Source of the DNA: Arthrobacter sp. ZGTC412
GTDB taxonomy: Bacteria; Actinomycetota; Actinomycetes; Actinomycetales; Micrococcaceae
Assembly (NCBI RefSeq): GCF_002929215.1
Contig: NZ_PJII01000005.1
Coordinates: 179,122 to 243,121, forward strand
DNA length: 64,000 bases
Direction of reading: 5' to 3'
The notes under the pieces were generated by a model. The model made no database searches. It was not told the DNA's origin and was given only the letters and a program-made list of their open reading frames with translations. The position numbers and the translations under genes are program-made. This document shows, one piece after another, positions 1-9,199 of the stretch (positions within the stretch are counted from its first letter, which is position 1; each line of letters begins with the position of its first letter).

Positions 1-284
1 TAGTTCAGGGGTGCGGAAGCGTTGTCGCCGTCGAGGGCCAGTTCGCCCGCCTGGACGGCGGGCTTTTGCGGATCCAACGCCGCAAAGACTTTTTTCAGCT
101 GGTCGTTCGCAGCCGCTGATTCCTTGCCATCGAAGGGCACCGAGCCTACATCGAGTCCGGAGACTGCGGTGGCCAACTGCCCAGCGGCCGCTTCAGCGCC
201 GTTCCTGCCGTCGTCGCAGGCAACCAGCGAAGTTCCGAGAATGACGGCAGCGATGCCTAAAGAAAGTTTTGTTGATATCCCCAT
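1..284 (-). CDS. Penicillin-binding lipoprotein with MecA-like N-terminal domain (partial)
   Basis: Only the first 94 codons are inside the window; the gene runs off the left edge, so there is no stop. The start at 284 reads MGISTKLSLGIAAVILG followed by the lipobox LVAC (Cys23), so the product should be a membrane-anchored lipoprotein. The mature part (GLDVGSVPFDGK, then LKKVFAALDP and QAGELALDGD) resembles the NTF2-like MecA_N domain that precedes the transpeptidase domain in class B penicillin-binding proteins. That would make it a peptidoglycan cross-linking enzyme outside the membrane. The catalytic domain is not visible, so the assignment rests on the N-terminus only. Confidence 0.7.
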   Translation of the reverse strand, partial: MGISTKLSLGIAAVILGTSLVACDDGRNGAEAAAGQLATAVSGLDVGSVPFDGKESAAANDQLKKVFAALDPQKPAVQAGELALDGDNASAPLN

Positions 285-354
285 TGCGCCATTATCCCCC
301 GCTTTTGGGGCTGGTTTGGCACATGTCGCATTCCATGCAATGGGAGGCGGGCGT

Positions 355-1803
355 CTAGGCTGCTGCCAGTCCCAATGCGGGTACGGATAGGCCGAACATG
401 TCTTGAAGGGCATACTTCGCCGCGTGATAGCCCGGCATGCCGGTTACACCCGGTCCTGGCGGGGTGGAAGAGGAACAAAGGTAGACGCCGCGCAACGGCG
501 TCCGCCATGGGACCCGGGACACGACGGGCCTTTGAACCAGGTTCAGCATGTCCATGGTGCCCGCGCTGAAGTCCCCGCCAACATAATTCCGGTTGTACTT
601 TGCCAGCCCCGCAGCCGTAATGGCCGTGGACTCCACCACCAGGTCCCGGAACCCCGGCGCGAAGCGCTCCACCTGCGCCGTTACGGCTTCCGTCATGTCC
701 CTGGTGGACCCGGTGGGGACGTGGCAGTAGGCCCACAGGGTGTGGTGTCCGGCCGGCGCGCGCCCGGAGTCGAAGCGGGACTGCTGGGCCACCAGGACGT
801 AAGGACGTTCAGGGTGTTTGCCGGCGTTCACTTCGTTCTCGGAACGTGCCACTTCTGCCCGGGTGCCGCCCAGGTGGAGGGTTCCGGCGTCGGCCAATTC
901 TTTTGCAGCCCACGGCACGGGTCCCGAGAGGATGAAATCCACCTTGCACGAGCCATTCCCGTACCTGAACGACTCCAAAGCACCGCGGTAACGCCCGGGC
1001 AGGGCGTTGCCGGCCATGTTCAGCAGCCCTTGGGGAGCGACATTCAGCAAAGTTGCACGGGCGGCGGGAAGATCTTCCAGCCGGTCGATCGGGGCATCCG
1101 TATGGATAACACCGCCGTGTGCGACGAGGTCCTCCGCCATCGCGGCGGCTATGGCAGCTGAGCCGCCTTCGGGAATGGGCCAGCCTCCCGCGTGTCCGAG
1201 TGCCCCGAGCATCAGCCCTGCACCGGAAGCGGCAAGGGATGGCTGATGGGAGATGGCATGAGCGGCAACTCCGGCGAGCAGCGCCGGTGCGGATTCCTCC
1301 TTGAACCGGGCGTTCCAGACGCCGGATCCCTGCTCCAGTGTCCGCAGCCCGAAGATTCCGGCTGCGATGGGATTGCGGGGGATACGGAGGAGCTGGTTCT
1401 GGGTGAAGTCCATAACGGCGTCGATACGGTCGACGAGCGGTGCCATCAGCCGCCGGTACGCAGCACCGTCATGGCCCAGCCCGGCTGCTGTCCTGTCCAG
1501 GGACCGGTAGGCGAGGGCCGCCCTGCCGCCATCCAGGGGGGATCCATAGGACAGGTCAGGGGTAATGAGGTTTATCCGGCGGGACAATTCAAAAGCCTTA
1601 AAGAACGGCGAAGCCACAGCCATCGGATGGACGGCTGAGCAGATGTCGTGGAAGTGTCCGGGCTGCATCAGTTCGCTGGTGCGTGTGCCGCCGCCGATTG
1701 TTTTGCCGGCCTCGAAGAGCTCCACCGAGAGCCCGGCCCGCGCCATCACCGCTGCTGCTGCAAGCCCGTTGGGTCCGGCGCCCACCACCGACACATCAGG
1801 CAT
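355..1803 (-). CDS. Phytoene desaturase-family NAD(P)/FAD-dependent oxidoreductase
   Basis: 482 residues from MPDVSVVGAGPNG. The N-terminus is a Rossmann FAD-binding motif (GAGPNGLAAAAVMARAG), with a second dinucleotide-type motif (GGGTRTSE) near residue 40, as in CrtI-type amine oxidase/desaturase flavoproteins. The C-terminal stretch GPGVTGMPGYHAAK fits the second FAD contact of this family. The ORF could open earlier at 1929, but 1803 was chosen because its ATG overlaps the stop of the upstream glycosyltransferase by 8 bp, implying translational coupling. The substrate is unknown. No other carotenoid genes are present, so this is more likely a general CrtI-like oxidoreductase than a carotenoid enzyme. 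Confidence 0.8.
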   Translation of the reverse strand: MPDVSVVGAGPNGLAAAAVMARAGLSVELFEAGKTIGGGTRTSELMQPGHFHDICSAVHPMAVASPFFKAFELSRRINLITPDLSYGSPLDGGRAALAYRSLDRTAAGLGHDGAAYRRLMAPLVDRIDAVMDFTQNQLLRIPRNPIAAGIFGLRTLEQGSGVWNARFKEESAPALLAGVAAHAISHQPSLAASGAGLMLGALGHAGGWPIPEGGSAAIAAAMAEDLVAHGGVIHTDAPIDRLEDLPAARATLLNVAPQGLLNMAGNALPGRYRGALESFRYGNGSCKVDFILSGPVPWAAKELADAGTLHLGGTRAEVARSENEVNAGKHPERPYVLVAQQSRFDSGRAPAGHHTLWAYCHVPTGSTRDMTEAVTAQVERFAPGFRDLVVESTAITAAGLAKYNRNYVGGDFSAGTMDMLNLVQRPVVSRVPWRTPLRGVYLCSSSTPPGPGVTGMPGYHAAKYALQDMFGLSVPALGLAAA

Positions 1804-3262
1804 TGGAACCGACCTTCCAGGGCAGTCTGGAGTTCGACCGGTCCCGAGGGTTCCACCGGAGCCAGTCAGGCGTCCCGGCGAAGGAGCCTCCGTGGGGGTC
1901 ATCAAGGTGATGCCGCCGGATGGGGTCATAGTCCGGGTTGCAAATGTCCCAGGTCACGCGCAGCATGAGGTAGCCCACCGCAGCCATGTGCGCGGCCACG
2001 GCGAGGACGTAGTAGGGCATATCCAGGTTGTGCTGGGAAGAGCCTGCGCTGGTCACCTGTCCAAGGTACATCCACACTGCCGCCCAATGCAGGCCTTCGA
2101 TTCCCTGCCAGATCAGAAAGTCACGCCACCTCGGCCGCGCCAGCGCAAGTAGGGGGATCAGCCACACCACGAACTGCGGGGAGTAGACCTTGCCGGTGAG
2201 GATAAAGGCCGCCACGATCAGGAAGGCCAGTTGGGCCATGCGGGGGCGGCGGGCGGCAGTCAGGGCAACGGCTGTGATGGCAGCGCAGGACAGCAGGAAA
2301 AGACCAATGGACAAGAGGTCGACGGCGGCCGGGCTGAGTTCCGTCCACCGCAGCCGGTTCGCCACCAGGTTGTAGGCGAACCAAGGCGAGCTGTACCCGG
2401 CGTCGCGCTCCGCGCTGAACCGGAAGAAGTACGCCCAGCCGGAGGGGTTGGCAGCCGCGAACGGCAGGTTGACGGCCAGCCACGAGGCAGCCGCAGCGCC
2501 CGCTGTCACCAAAAAGGGGCGGAACCGGCCGGTCCGAAGGGCCAGCAGCAGGATCGCGCCAAGAACCAGCAGCGGATACAGCTTCGTGGCGGTGCCCAGC
2601 CCGATAAAAACCCCGGCAAGCACCAGCCGCTGCCTTGAGAAGAAGTACATCCCCAGGGCGAGCAGCGCGGCAGCCCAAAGATCCCAGTTGATGGTGCCGG
2701 CCAGCACGATGCCCGGGGCCAGGGCCACCATGGCGGCATCCCAGGGGCGGCGGCTGGTCATCCGGGCGGTAGCCAGGACCGTGACTACGGTGACGGCGGC
2801 CAGAAGCGCAACATTGATGTCGAAGTAGGCGAGCACACTCGGGTCCGAGATCCCGGTCCCGGGAACGAGCCATGCCGTTATCCCAGCGATGAGGGCAATC
2901 AGGACTGGGTACTCAAACTGGCTCCCGGTGCCAAGGATGGGAAATGTTCCCTCGGCCAGTCCACGGTTCCGGAAGAGCTCGGGAAAGTCGGAATAGCAGG
3001 TGGCGTAGAACTGCGTGGGGGACTCCCAGCCGTTGGCGCGGCAATACCCTTTGACCAGGATGCCCGTGACGGCCGCCAGGACTGTGAGGAGTATCAGTAC
3101 GCGTTCCACGGTGAAGATGCCGGGGGAGACAATGCCCGGGGCGGCCCTTGATCCGAGGGGGCCGCCGATGACTTCGGTGAAATTGCGCAGCAGGGCATCG
3201 CTGCGGCTGGGAACTACCAGGCGGGACCGTCCTCGATGCTCCGGCGGCTGGGTCTCCTGCAT
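1796..3262 (-). CDS. GT87-like polytopic membrane glycosyltransferase (DUF2029)
   Basis: 488 residues from MQETQPPEHR. After a cytoplasmic N-terminal segment of about 60 residues, many hydrophobic helices follow. They include VERVLILLTVLAAVTGI near residue 65 and later segments such as GLGTATKLYPLLVLGAILL. The overall organisation and motif style resemble actinobacterial GT87 enzymes, which use polyprenyl-phosphate mannose to build envelope glycolipids or polymers. An upstream ATG at 3349 is possible, but it adds a low-complexity proline/glycine stretch and was rejected. The gene is coupled to the FAD oxidoreductase by an 8-bp overlap. Donor and acceptor cannot be read from the sequence. Confidence 0.75.
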   Translation of the reverse strand: MQETQPPEHRGRSRLVVPSRSDALLRNFTEVIGGPLGSRAAPGIVSPGIFTVERVLILLTVLAAVTGILVKGYCRANGWESPTQFYATCYSDFPELFRNRGLAEGTFPILGTGSQFEYPVLIALIAGITAWLVPGTGISDPSVLAYFDINVALLAAVTVVTVLATARMTSRRPWDAAMVALAPGIVLAGTINWDLWAAALLALGMYFFSRQRLVLAGVFIGLGTATKLYPLLVLGAILLLALRTGRFRPFLVTAGAAAASWLAVNLPFAAANPSGWAYFFRFSAERDAGYSSPWFAYNLVANRLRWTELSPAAVDLLSIGLFLLSCAAITAVALTAARRPRMAQLAFLIVAAFILTGKVYSPQFVVWLIPLLALARPRWRDFLIWQGIEGLHWAAVWMYLGQVTSAGSSQHNLDMPYYVLAVAAHMAAVGYLMLRVTWDICNPDYDPIRRHHLDDPHGGSFAGTPDWLRWNPRDRSNSRLPWKVGSNA

Positions 3263-3388
3263 GGAATCGAGCTTACCGCCGCCGCCGGGCACCATCGGGA
3301 GAGGGCCCGGGGGAGCCCACGCGTCGCCGCGTGGGCTCCTGCACGGCATTGAGATGCAACTTAACTTCTTCTGGGGGTGGGCAGGCCG

Positions 3389-3529
3389 TTATCGCATCCC
3401 GCCAAGCTGCTGGTGCATCAGGAGGAATACGTCTTCCCGCTGCTTCTCCAGCAGCGGGCGGTTGAATTGCCTGCGGCTGCTGCGTCTCCTGCGTGATGGA
3501 GACAGGAGCTTCTGAAGTTTCTTGATCAT
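3389..3529 (-). CDS. Small basic protein, 46 aa, unknown function
   Basis: The sequence begins MIKKLQKLLSP, then a polybasic stretch SRRRRSSRRQF, then LLEKQREDVFLLMHQQLGGMR. The start at 3529 is preceded by a near-perfect Shine-Dalgarno AGGAGGTGA six bases upstream, which is the main argument that it is translated. A longer ORF in the same frame starting at 3577 is unlikely because it skips this ribosome binding site. No family was recognised. The arginine-rich centre followed by an amphipathic tail could bind nucleic acid or a membrane. It lies between the glycosyltransferase and an even smaller ORF with an equally strong RBS, all on the minus strand. Confidence 0.55.
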   Translation of the reverse strand: MIKKLQKLLSPSRRRRSSRRQFNRPLLEKQREDVFLLMHQQLGGMR

Positions 3530-3677
3530 TGTGGTCACCTCCTGTTCGAACTGATGCCCGCAAACCGGGCGCGACAATTAGGCCCTCAATTCGCGGCGCG
3601 AATTCGGGCAAATTAGGGCAGGGTGCGCCCGCGAAAAGGGCTATATTGTGAATACGGGAATGCACGAAAAAGCACGA

Positions 3678-3710
3678 GGGCGGCAGGTTTGCATTAAAAG
3701 CAAACCGCCC
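3678..3710 (-). other. Stable stem-loop in the region upstream of the 46-aa gene
   Basis: GTTTGC pairs with GCAAAC around a short AT-rich loop, extended by GGGCGG/CCGCCC with a 3-nt bulge. No T tract follows on either strand, so a simple intrinsic terminator is not supported. It lies between the 31-aa and 46-aa minus-strand ORFs and could be an mRNA processing or attenuation element. Confidence 0.4.
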
Positions 3711-3819
3711 GGCTAAAGATTGGCAGGGTTATCCCGGGGAAACCTCAAGGATAGTGACACCGGTACCCGGAGAGCCAAAGCGTCGCAGCCGGCATCAAGG
3801 CCGGCGGCAGGGCGAAGGG

Positions 3820-3915
3820 CTAGGAGCCGACGGGCCCTGCAAATGGGCGCCGGAAAGCATCAGAGGCCGGGGCCGCGGTGACGGTGGTCTTCCGTCCGCT
3901 AGTCAAAGTAATCAT
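3820..3915 (-). CDS. Micropeptide, 31 aa, unknown function
   Basis: The ORF starts MITLTSGRKTTVTAAPAS and ends in RPFAGPVGS before a TAG stop. It is too short for most gene callers, but the ATG follows a strong Shine-Dalgarno AAAGGAGG at good spacing. About 45 nt of A/G-rich leader separate it from a GC-rich segment. No signal peptide or membrane segment is visible. It could be a regulatory leader peptide for the 46-aa gene 290 bp downstream or an independent small protein. Coding status rests on the RBS only. Confidence 0.45.
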   Translation of the reverse strand: MITLTSGRKTTVTAAPASDAFRRPFAGPVGS

Positions 3916-4081
3916 TTTCCCAACCTCCTTTTCTGCTCTGCCGTTGCTGCGGCTGACTGGCCTGGCAACGATCACCACGACCCCGGCGAGACGCTCTGGG
4001 GTCAGGAATAAAAGTACACCACGATTAGAGTCCGCGGCTACCTAATTCGGAAAACTTTCTAAAGAAACCGGTAAGTAACTA

Positions 4082-4666
4082 TTAAAGACCCCACCGGACA
4101 ATTGCCGGAGTCCTCTTATCCCAGCCCAGGGTGCATACTTTCGCTGTTCCGAGAATAAAGTGGCGTCCTTCGGTAGGAGGCAATTCGAGCCAACGGGCGG
4201 TGAGGATCCGGGAGAAGTGCCCGTGGGCCACAACGAGGACGTTGTCCATTCCCGATTCCAGTACGCGCCCAATAATTTTGTCCGCCCTCGCGGCCACTTC
4301 GTCCAGGGTCTCGCCGTTGGGTACGCCGTGGGTCCAGATCAGGTAATCGGGGTTGTCCTTCCGGATCAGGTCCGAGCTGATGCCCTCGTAGTCGCCGTAG
4401 TTCCACTCCACGGCGAGCGGCTCGTGCTGCGCGTCAGGGAAGCCGGCGAGTTCCGCAGTCCGGCGCGCCCGCCTGAGGGGAGAAGTCAGCACCAGATCGA
4501 AATCAACCGGGTCCAGTACCTTTCGGGCCTCCACCGCCTGCTGTTCACCTTCAACCGTGAGGGGCAGATCAGTGAGTCCGGTGTACTGCCCACTTTTGGA
4601 CCACTCGGTCTCGCCGTGGCGGAGGATCCAGAGCTGGGGCCGGGGGGCAAGGGCAGGATTGGTCAC
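4082..4666 (-). CDS. Histidine phosphatase family protein (phosphoglycerate mutase-like)
   Basis: 194 residues from a GTG whose G is shared with the stop of the upstream CCA enzyme (4-bp GTGA overlap). The phosphohistidine motif LRHGETEW lies at residues 15-22. The later LTSPLRRARRTAEL supplies the second Arg, VEWNYGDYEG the conserved Glu, and VVAHGHFSRIL the second catalytic His. Length and motif order fit the histidine phosphatase branch rather than cofactor-dependent glycolytic mutase, which has longer insertions. The substrate is unknown. Coupling to the CCA-adding enzyme suggests co-expression but not necessarily a shared pathway. Confidence 0.88.
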   Translation of the reverse strand: MTNPALAPRPQLWILRHGETEWSKSGQYTGLTDLPLTVEGEQQAVEARKVLDPVDFDLVLTSPLRRARRTAELAGFPDAQHEPLAVEWNYGDYEGISSDLIRKDNPDYLIWTHGVPNGETLDEVAARADKIIGRVLESGMDNVLVVAHGHFSRILTARWLELPPTEGRHFILGTAKVCTLGWDKRTPAIVRWGL

Positions 4667-6168
4667 TTGGACTCCTTGGAGGAAAGGTCGACGGCGGCAG
4701 GAGACGTTCCAACCCCAGTTCCGGCAGGTGCAGCTTCGGGCTGTTCCGCCCACCAGCGGAGCAGCCGCGCCTCCGCTTCTTCGGTGGGCAGGGGCCCGTG
4801 CTCCATCCGCTCGTTGAGCAGGAACTTGTAAGCTCGGCCCACCACGGGGCCGGGTTTGAGCTCCAGGAGGGCCATGATCCGGGCACCGTCCAGGTCCGGG
4901 CGCACCGCGTCCAGCGATTCCTGTTCCCGCAGTGCTGCAATCCGGACTTCGAGGTCGTCATAGGCGAAAGCCAGCCGCTCGGCCTTCCGCTGGTTACGTG
5001 TGGTGACGTCGGACCGGGTCAGCCGGTGGAGCCGTTCCAGCAGCGGCCCTGCGTCGGTCACGTAGCGTCGCACGGCGGAATCGCTCCAGCCGGCCTCCCC
5101 ATAGCCGTAGAAGCGCATGTGGAGCTCCACCAGGCGGGCTACGGCCTTGATGGTGTCATTGTCGAACCGCAGCGCTTTCATCCTCTTGGTGGTGAGCTTG
5201 GCACCCACCATGTCGTGATGACGGAAGCTCACCGCCCCGCCCGGTTCGAAGCGGCGCGTAGCCGGCTTGCCGACGTCGTGCATTAAAGCCGCGAAACGAA
5301 GCACAAAGTCCGGTGCGGGCACGGAGCCTTCAGCGTCTGTTTCCAGCTCCGCTGCCTGTTCCAGCACCTGCAGTGAATGCTGGTATACGTCCTTGTGCCG
5401 GTGGTGCTCATCCGATTCGAGCCGGAGGGCGGAGACCTCAGGCAGCACGAACTCGGCCAAACCGGTGTCCACCAGCAGGTCCACGCCTACACGGGGCCGG
5501 GCACCGCAGATGAGCTTGGTGAGTTCGTCCCGCACCCGTTCCGCGGAAATGATGGTGATCCGTTCAGCCATCCGGGTCATGGCCTGGCGGACGTCGTTGT
5601 GGACGGAGACACCCAGCTGCGCCGCGAACCTTGCGGCGCGCATCATCCGCAGGGGGTCATCCGAGAAGGACGCTTCAGGGGAGCCGGGCGTGGCAAGGAC
5701 GGAGGCGTGAAGGTCGCGCACGCCGCCAAACGGATCCACGAGTTCGAGGGAGGGAAGTTTCAAGGCCATGGCGTTGATGGTGAAGTCACGCCGGAGCAGG
5801 TCATCAGTCAAAGAGGAGCCAAAGGCCACCACCGGCTTCCGGGACTCAGGATCGTAGGCCTCGGCGCGGTAAGTGGTTATTTCAATCTGGAAGCCGGCCT
5901 TGCGCATGCCAATGGTGCCAAAGGCGCGGCCAATTTCCCAGTAGTTGTCCGCCCACTTCTTGATGAGTGCCACCGTCTGGTCCGGCGTGGCGTCTGTGGT
6001 GAAGTCCAGGTCTGGGGAGGTCCTGCCCAGGAAAAGGTCACGCACCGGGCCGCCCACCAGCGACAGTTCGTGGCCGGCGTCCACAAAGCGCTGGCCGAGC
6101 TCCAGGACCACCGGGTCCACCTGGAAATCGACGGTGTGGGATTCAGTCTTGTGATGTGCGTGCGCCAT
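4663..6168 (-). CDS. cca: CCA tRNA nucleotidyltransferase
   Basis: 501 residues. The class II nucleotidyltransferase core is clear: LVGGPVRDLFLGRTS near residues 38-51, then PDLDFTTDA with the two metal-binding Asp (53 and 55). RRDFTINAMAL and DPLRMMRAARFAAQLG follow, as expected. A C-terminal HD domain (LMHDVGKPATRR, then FRHHDMVGA) is typical of actinobacterial forms and may remove 2',3'-cyclic phosphates. The enzyme adds or repairs the 3' CCA of tRNAs, and in this window tRNA-Ile and tRNA-Leu do not encode CCA. It is divergent from the Nudix gene across a 159-bp spacer and overlaps the phosphatase by 4 bp. Confidence 0.95.
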   Translation of the reverse strand: MAHAHHKTESHTVDFQVDPVVLELGQRFVDAGHELSLVGGPVRDLFLGRTSPDLDFTTDATPDQTVALIKKWADNYWEIGRAFGTIGMRKAGFQIEITTYRAEAYDPESRKPVVAFGSSLTDDLLRRDFTINAMALKLPSLELVDPFGGVRDLHASVLATPGSPEASFSDDPLRMMRAARFAAQLGVSVHNDVRQAMTRMAERITIISAERVRDELTKLICGARPRVGVDLLVDTGLAEFVLPEVSALRLESDEHHRHKDVYQHSLQVLEQAAELETDAEGSVPAPDFVLRFAALMHDVGKPATRRFEPGGAVSFRHHDMVGAKLTTKRMKALRFDNDTIKAVARLVELHMRFYGYGEAGWSDSAVRRYVTDAGPLLERLHRLTRSDVTTRNQRKAERLAFAYDDLEVRIAALREQESLDAVRPDLDGARIMALLELKPGPVVGRAYKFLLNERMEHGPLPTEEAEARLLRWWAEQPEAAPAGTGVGTSPAAVDLSSKESK

Positions 6169-6327
6169 AGTTACTTAAGCTTGTCAGAAACCAGCGGCAG
6201 CGCAGGCCAAAATACCGTCAAGATCCGGCTCATTCCGTCCGCCGCCGGCAAAGCGCGTCATATGCAGTCCATGTTGGTGTCATGTTCCGGTCATCACGAA
6301 CGGGCAACAGTCGTTAGAGTGGACTCC

Positions 6328-6876
6328 ATGGCCCATCCAGTACCGAGCGCTCCAGGCAGGAGGACAAACGCACCGTTGCCGTCGGCAATCGGTGCGCACG
6401 TTGCGCCTGCCCAGCATTCCGCGCCGGCCTCGCTGCCTACGGTGGAGGAAGTCTCCGCCGGCGGCGTCGTAGTGGACACGTCCGACGCCGAACTGAGGGT
6501 TGCGATTATCGCCCGCCTCAACCGTGGCGGACGCCTGGAGTGGTGCCTCCCAAAGGGTCATCCCGAGGGCAAAGAAAACAACGAGCAGGCCGCGGTCCGC
6601 GAGATTGCCGAAGAGACCGGCATCGAAGGTGACATCCTCGCACCCCTCGGAAGCATCGACTACTGGTTCACCGTCAGCGGCCACCGCGTGCATAAAACGG
6701 TCCATCATTACCTCCTGCGGGCCACCGGCGGCGAGCTGACCATCGAGAACGATCCGGACCAGGAAGCAGTGGACGTTGCATGGGTTCCGATCCAGGAACT
6801 CGCACGCAAGCTGTCCTTCCCTAACGAACGCCGCATCGCAGACCTGGCCCGCGAAGTTCTGCCCGAACACCTCTAG
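6328..6876 (+). CDS. Nudix hydrolase
   Basis: 182 residues from MAHPVPSAPG. After a disordered N-terminus of about 40 residues comes VSAGGVVVD and a complete Nudix box: GHPEGKE, seven residues, REIAEETGIEG. Such enzymes cleave nucleoside diphosphates linked to another group. The actinobacterial neighbour of murJ is often an MutT4-like member, but the substrate cannot be read here. There is no clear Shine-Dalgarno. A -10-like TAGAGT at 6316-6321 lies only six bases before the ATG, so the transcript may be leaderless. A much longer ORF upstream in this frame is antisense to cca and was not used. Confidence 0.88.
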   Translation: MAHPVPSAPGRRTNAPLPSAIGAHVAPAQHSAPASLPTVEEVSAGGVVVDTSDAELRVAIIARLNRGGRLEWCLPKGHPEGKENNEQAAVREIAEETGIEGDILAPLGSIDYWFTVSGHRVHKTVHHYLLRATGGELTIENDPDQEAVDVAWVPIQELARKLSFPNERRIADLAREVLPEHL

Positions 6877-6928
6877 GACCACACTGCCGGCGCAAGCGGT
6901 GCCATGATAGGCGCCCGCGGGTGAGACG

Positions 6929-9199
6929 ATGAACTCGATGTCAGCTTCCAATTTTCCTTCCGATCAAGCCGGCCGGGCCGGCGGCGCTCCACACGGCGTG
7001 CCTGCCGACGGTGTACCCCTTGACGGCGCACCCCAGGCCGCAGCACCCCTGGACAGCGCAACCCAGGACAGTGCCCCCGCAGAAACCGCGCACTTGGTTG
7101 CACCGGTGGACGGCTCTCCCACGGATGGCGGGCAGGTGGACGGCGGGCAAGCCGGCGCCGAGCAGGCGAGCGAAACCAGGTCAAGCGCCATCATGGCCGC
7201 CGGAACCCTCGTTTCGCGCTTCCTGGGGTTCGGCAAGACCTGGATGCTGGGTACAGCCCTCGGACTCGGTTCCACGGTCAATGACACGTTCATTAACGCC
7301 AACAACCTGCCCAACCTGATCTTCCTGCTGGTGGCCGGCGGTGTGTTCAACGCAGTGCTCGTGCCGCAGATCATCAAGGCCAGCAAGGCTCCGGACAGGG
7401 GAGCGGACTACATCAGCCGGCTCCTGACGCTTGCTGTCCTGCTTCTGCTGGGACTGACGGCCCTGGTGACGCTGGCGGCTCCATGGGTCATCGAACTGAC
7501 CACCCAGGGGTATTCCCCGCAGCAGAAAGCGCTGGCCGTGGCTTTCGCGTTCTGGTGCCTGCCGCAAATCTTCTTCTACGGCCTCTATGCCCTCCTCACC
7601 CAGGTCCTTAACGCCAACGGCGCCTTTGGACCGGCCATGTGGGCGCCCATCCTTAATAACCTCGTGGCCATAGCCGGCCTGGGCATGTTTATCTGGATTT
7701 TCGGCTCGAACGAGTTCAATCCGCACACCTTGGACAACTGGGGTGAGACCCAGACCCTGTTCGTGGCAGGATTCTCCACCATCGGTGTGGTGTCGCAGAC
7801 CGCCATCCTGATGATTCCCGTGATCCGGCTGAAACTGAGGCTCCGGCCGCGGTTCGGCTGGCGCGGAGTGGGACTGGGCCAGGCAGCCAGGCTGAGCGTG
7901 TGGACGTTGCTGACCGCCGCCGTCGGGCAACTCGCCTTCCTGTACGTCATGCGCATCGCCACCATTCCCGGCGCCGAGCGTATCCGGCTCCAGCAGGCGG
8001 GCGACGCCGCCGCCAGCATGCTGCCCGGCAACGCCGTGCTGGAGGTGGCCAGTCAGCTGTACCTGCTGCCGCACTCCATCATTGCCTTGTCCCTCGCCAC
8101 GGTCCTGTTCAACCGCATGACCCGCGCGTCCCAGGACGGCAACCGCGCCGAACTGCGCGATGCACTCTCACACGGACTCCGGACCATGGCAGTCGCCACC
8201 GTTTTCGGTGCGCTGGCACTCTTTGCCCTGGCAGGTCCGCTCGGCATGTTCTTCTCCGGCGGCCTTCGCCAGGACGGCGTGATGCTGGCCCAGACGCTGA
8301 CCATCCTCGCGCTCAGCACGCCGTTCATGAGCGCCAACTTTATGATGTCCCGGGTCTTCTACGCGAACGAGGATGCCCGAACCCCCTTCTACATCCAGCT
8401 GCTCCTGGCGGTTGTTTACGTGGCCGGGGCCTTCGCCATCCAGTTCCTGCCGGTGAACCAGATCATCTACGCCATCGCGGTGCTCTACATGGTGGGCAAC
8501 ATCCTCTCGGTGATTATCAGCGCCTACTTCCTGCGGCGGCTCCTGGGCCATCTGGATGGGCCACGGATTGCCAGCTCCTACATCCGGATGGGTTATGCAG
8601 CCCTGGGCTCCGCTATTGCGGGCGCAGGTGCGCTGTGGCTGATGGGCAGCTACAGTCCTGACGGGTTCGCCTGGCGTGACCGGCTGACAGCTCTCATCAC
8701 AGTCATCGTGGTGGGCCCGGTCATGCTCGTGGTCTACTTCTTCCTGCTCAAGCTGTTCCGGGTCTCTGAACTTCGGGACCTGCTTCAACCACTCCTGGGA
8801 CGGCTGAGGCGCGGCGGGCAAGGCGCGCCTGCCGCAAAAGCCGGGAACCCGCCGTCGAGCTCTTCCCCGGATGTGCCCTCCGAGGACAGCCGGCGCCCCG
8901 CACCGGAGCGCGCCACCACCTCTGTTGATACAGGACTCATCCCACGCATTTCAGGTGAATTTGACGCCGTTTCCTTCCGCGCCGGGCCGGCTCCCGAGCG
9001 AGCTGCAGGCCACAGGCAAGAGTCCGACGGCGGAGACGGCACCGACGCTGAGGGCATCTATCTCCCCGGCGAAGATCAGCCCAGCACCGCACGGGGCGGA
9101 TTGTTGCGCGACCAGATCCCGCTTCCGGGCCGCCGGACCTTCCAGGGGAAGTCCGGCGACAACCCGCACTTCAAGCCACGGCGGCCCCGGAAAAAGTGA
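6929..9199 (+). CDS. murJ: Lipid II flippase MurJ (MviN family)
   Basis: 756 residues. An Ala/Gly/Asp-rich cytoplasmic head of about 85 residues precedes the MOP-superfamily core, which opens SSAIMAAGTLVSRFLGFGKT and contains NNLPNLIFLLVAGGVFNAVLVPQI, a classical MurJ signature. Many transmembrane helices follow to about residue 620. A hydrophilic C-terminal tail of about 130 residues ends in PRRPRKK. MurJ moves the peptidoglycan precursor lipid II across the membrane. In mycobacteria it carries a fused pseudokinase; here that part seems to be the next gene. The start at 6929 follows GGTGAG; a second ATG at 6938 is possible. Confidence 0.93.
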   Translation: MNSMSASNFPSDQAGRAGGAPHGVPADGVPLDGAPQAAAPLDSATQDSAPAETAHLVAPVDGSPTDGGQVDGGQAGAEQASETRSSAIMAAGTLVSRFLGFGKTWMLGTALGLGSTVNDTFINANNLPNLIFLLVAGGVFNAVLVPQIIKASKAPDRGADYISRLLTLAVLLLLGLTALVTLAAPWVIELTTQGYSPQQKALAVAFAFWCLPQIFFYGLYALLTQVLNANGAFGPAMWAPILNNLVAIAGLGMFIWIFGSNEFNPHTLDNWGETQTLFVAGFSTIGVVSQTAILMIPVIRLKLRLRPRFGWRGVGLGQAARLSVWTLLTAAVGQLAFLYVMRIATIPGAERIRLQQAGDAAASMLPGNAVLEVASQLYLLPHSIIALSLATVLFNRMTRASQDGNRAELRDALSHGLRTMAVATVFGALALFALAGPLGMFFSGGLRQDGVMLAQTLTILALSTPFMSANFMMSRVFYANEDARTPFYIQLLLAVVYVAGAFAIQFLPVNQIIYAIAVLYMVGNILSVIISAYFLRRLLGHLDGPRIASSYIRMGYAALGSAIAGAGALWLMGSYSPDGFAWRDRLTALITVIVVGPVMLVVYFFLLKLFRVSELRDLLQPLLGRLRRGGQGAPAAKAGNPPSSSSPDVPSEDSRRPAPERATTSVDTGLIPRISGEFDAVSFRAGPAPERAAGHRQESDGGDGTDAEGIYLPGEDQPSTARGGLLRDQIPLPGRRTFQGKSGDNPHFKPRRPRKK

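Noticed and set aside
3754-4011. Plus-strand ORF of 85 residues
   Set aside because: It is antisense to the 31-aa ORF with a strong RBS and has no RBS of its own.
5377-6876. 499-residue ORF reading through the Nudix gene
   Set aside because: Its first 300 residues are antisense to cca; the Nudix protein starts at 6328.
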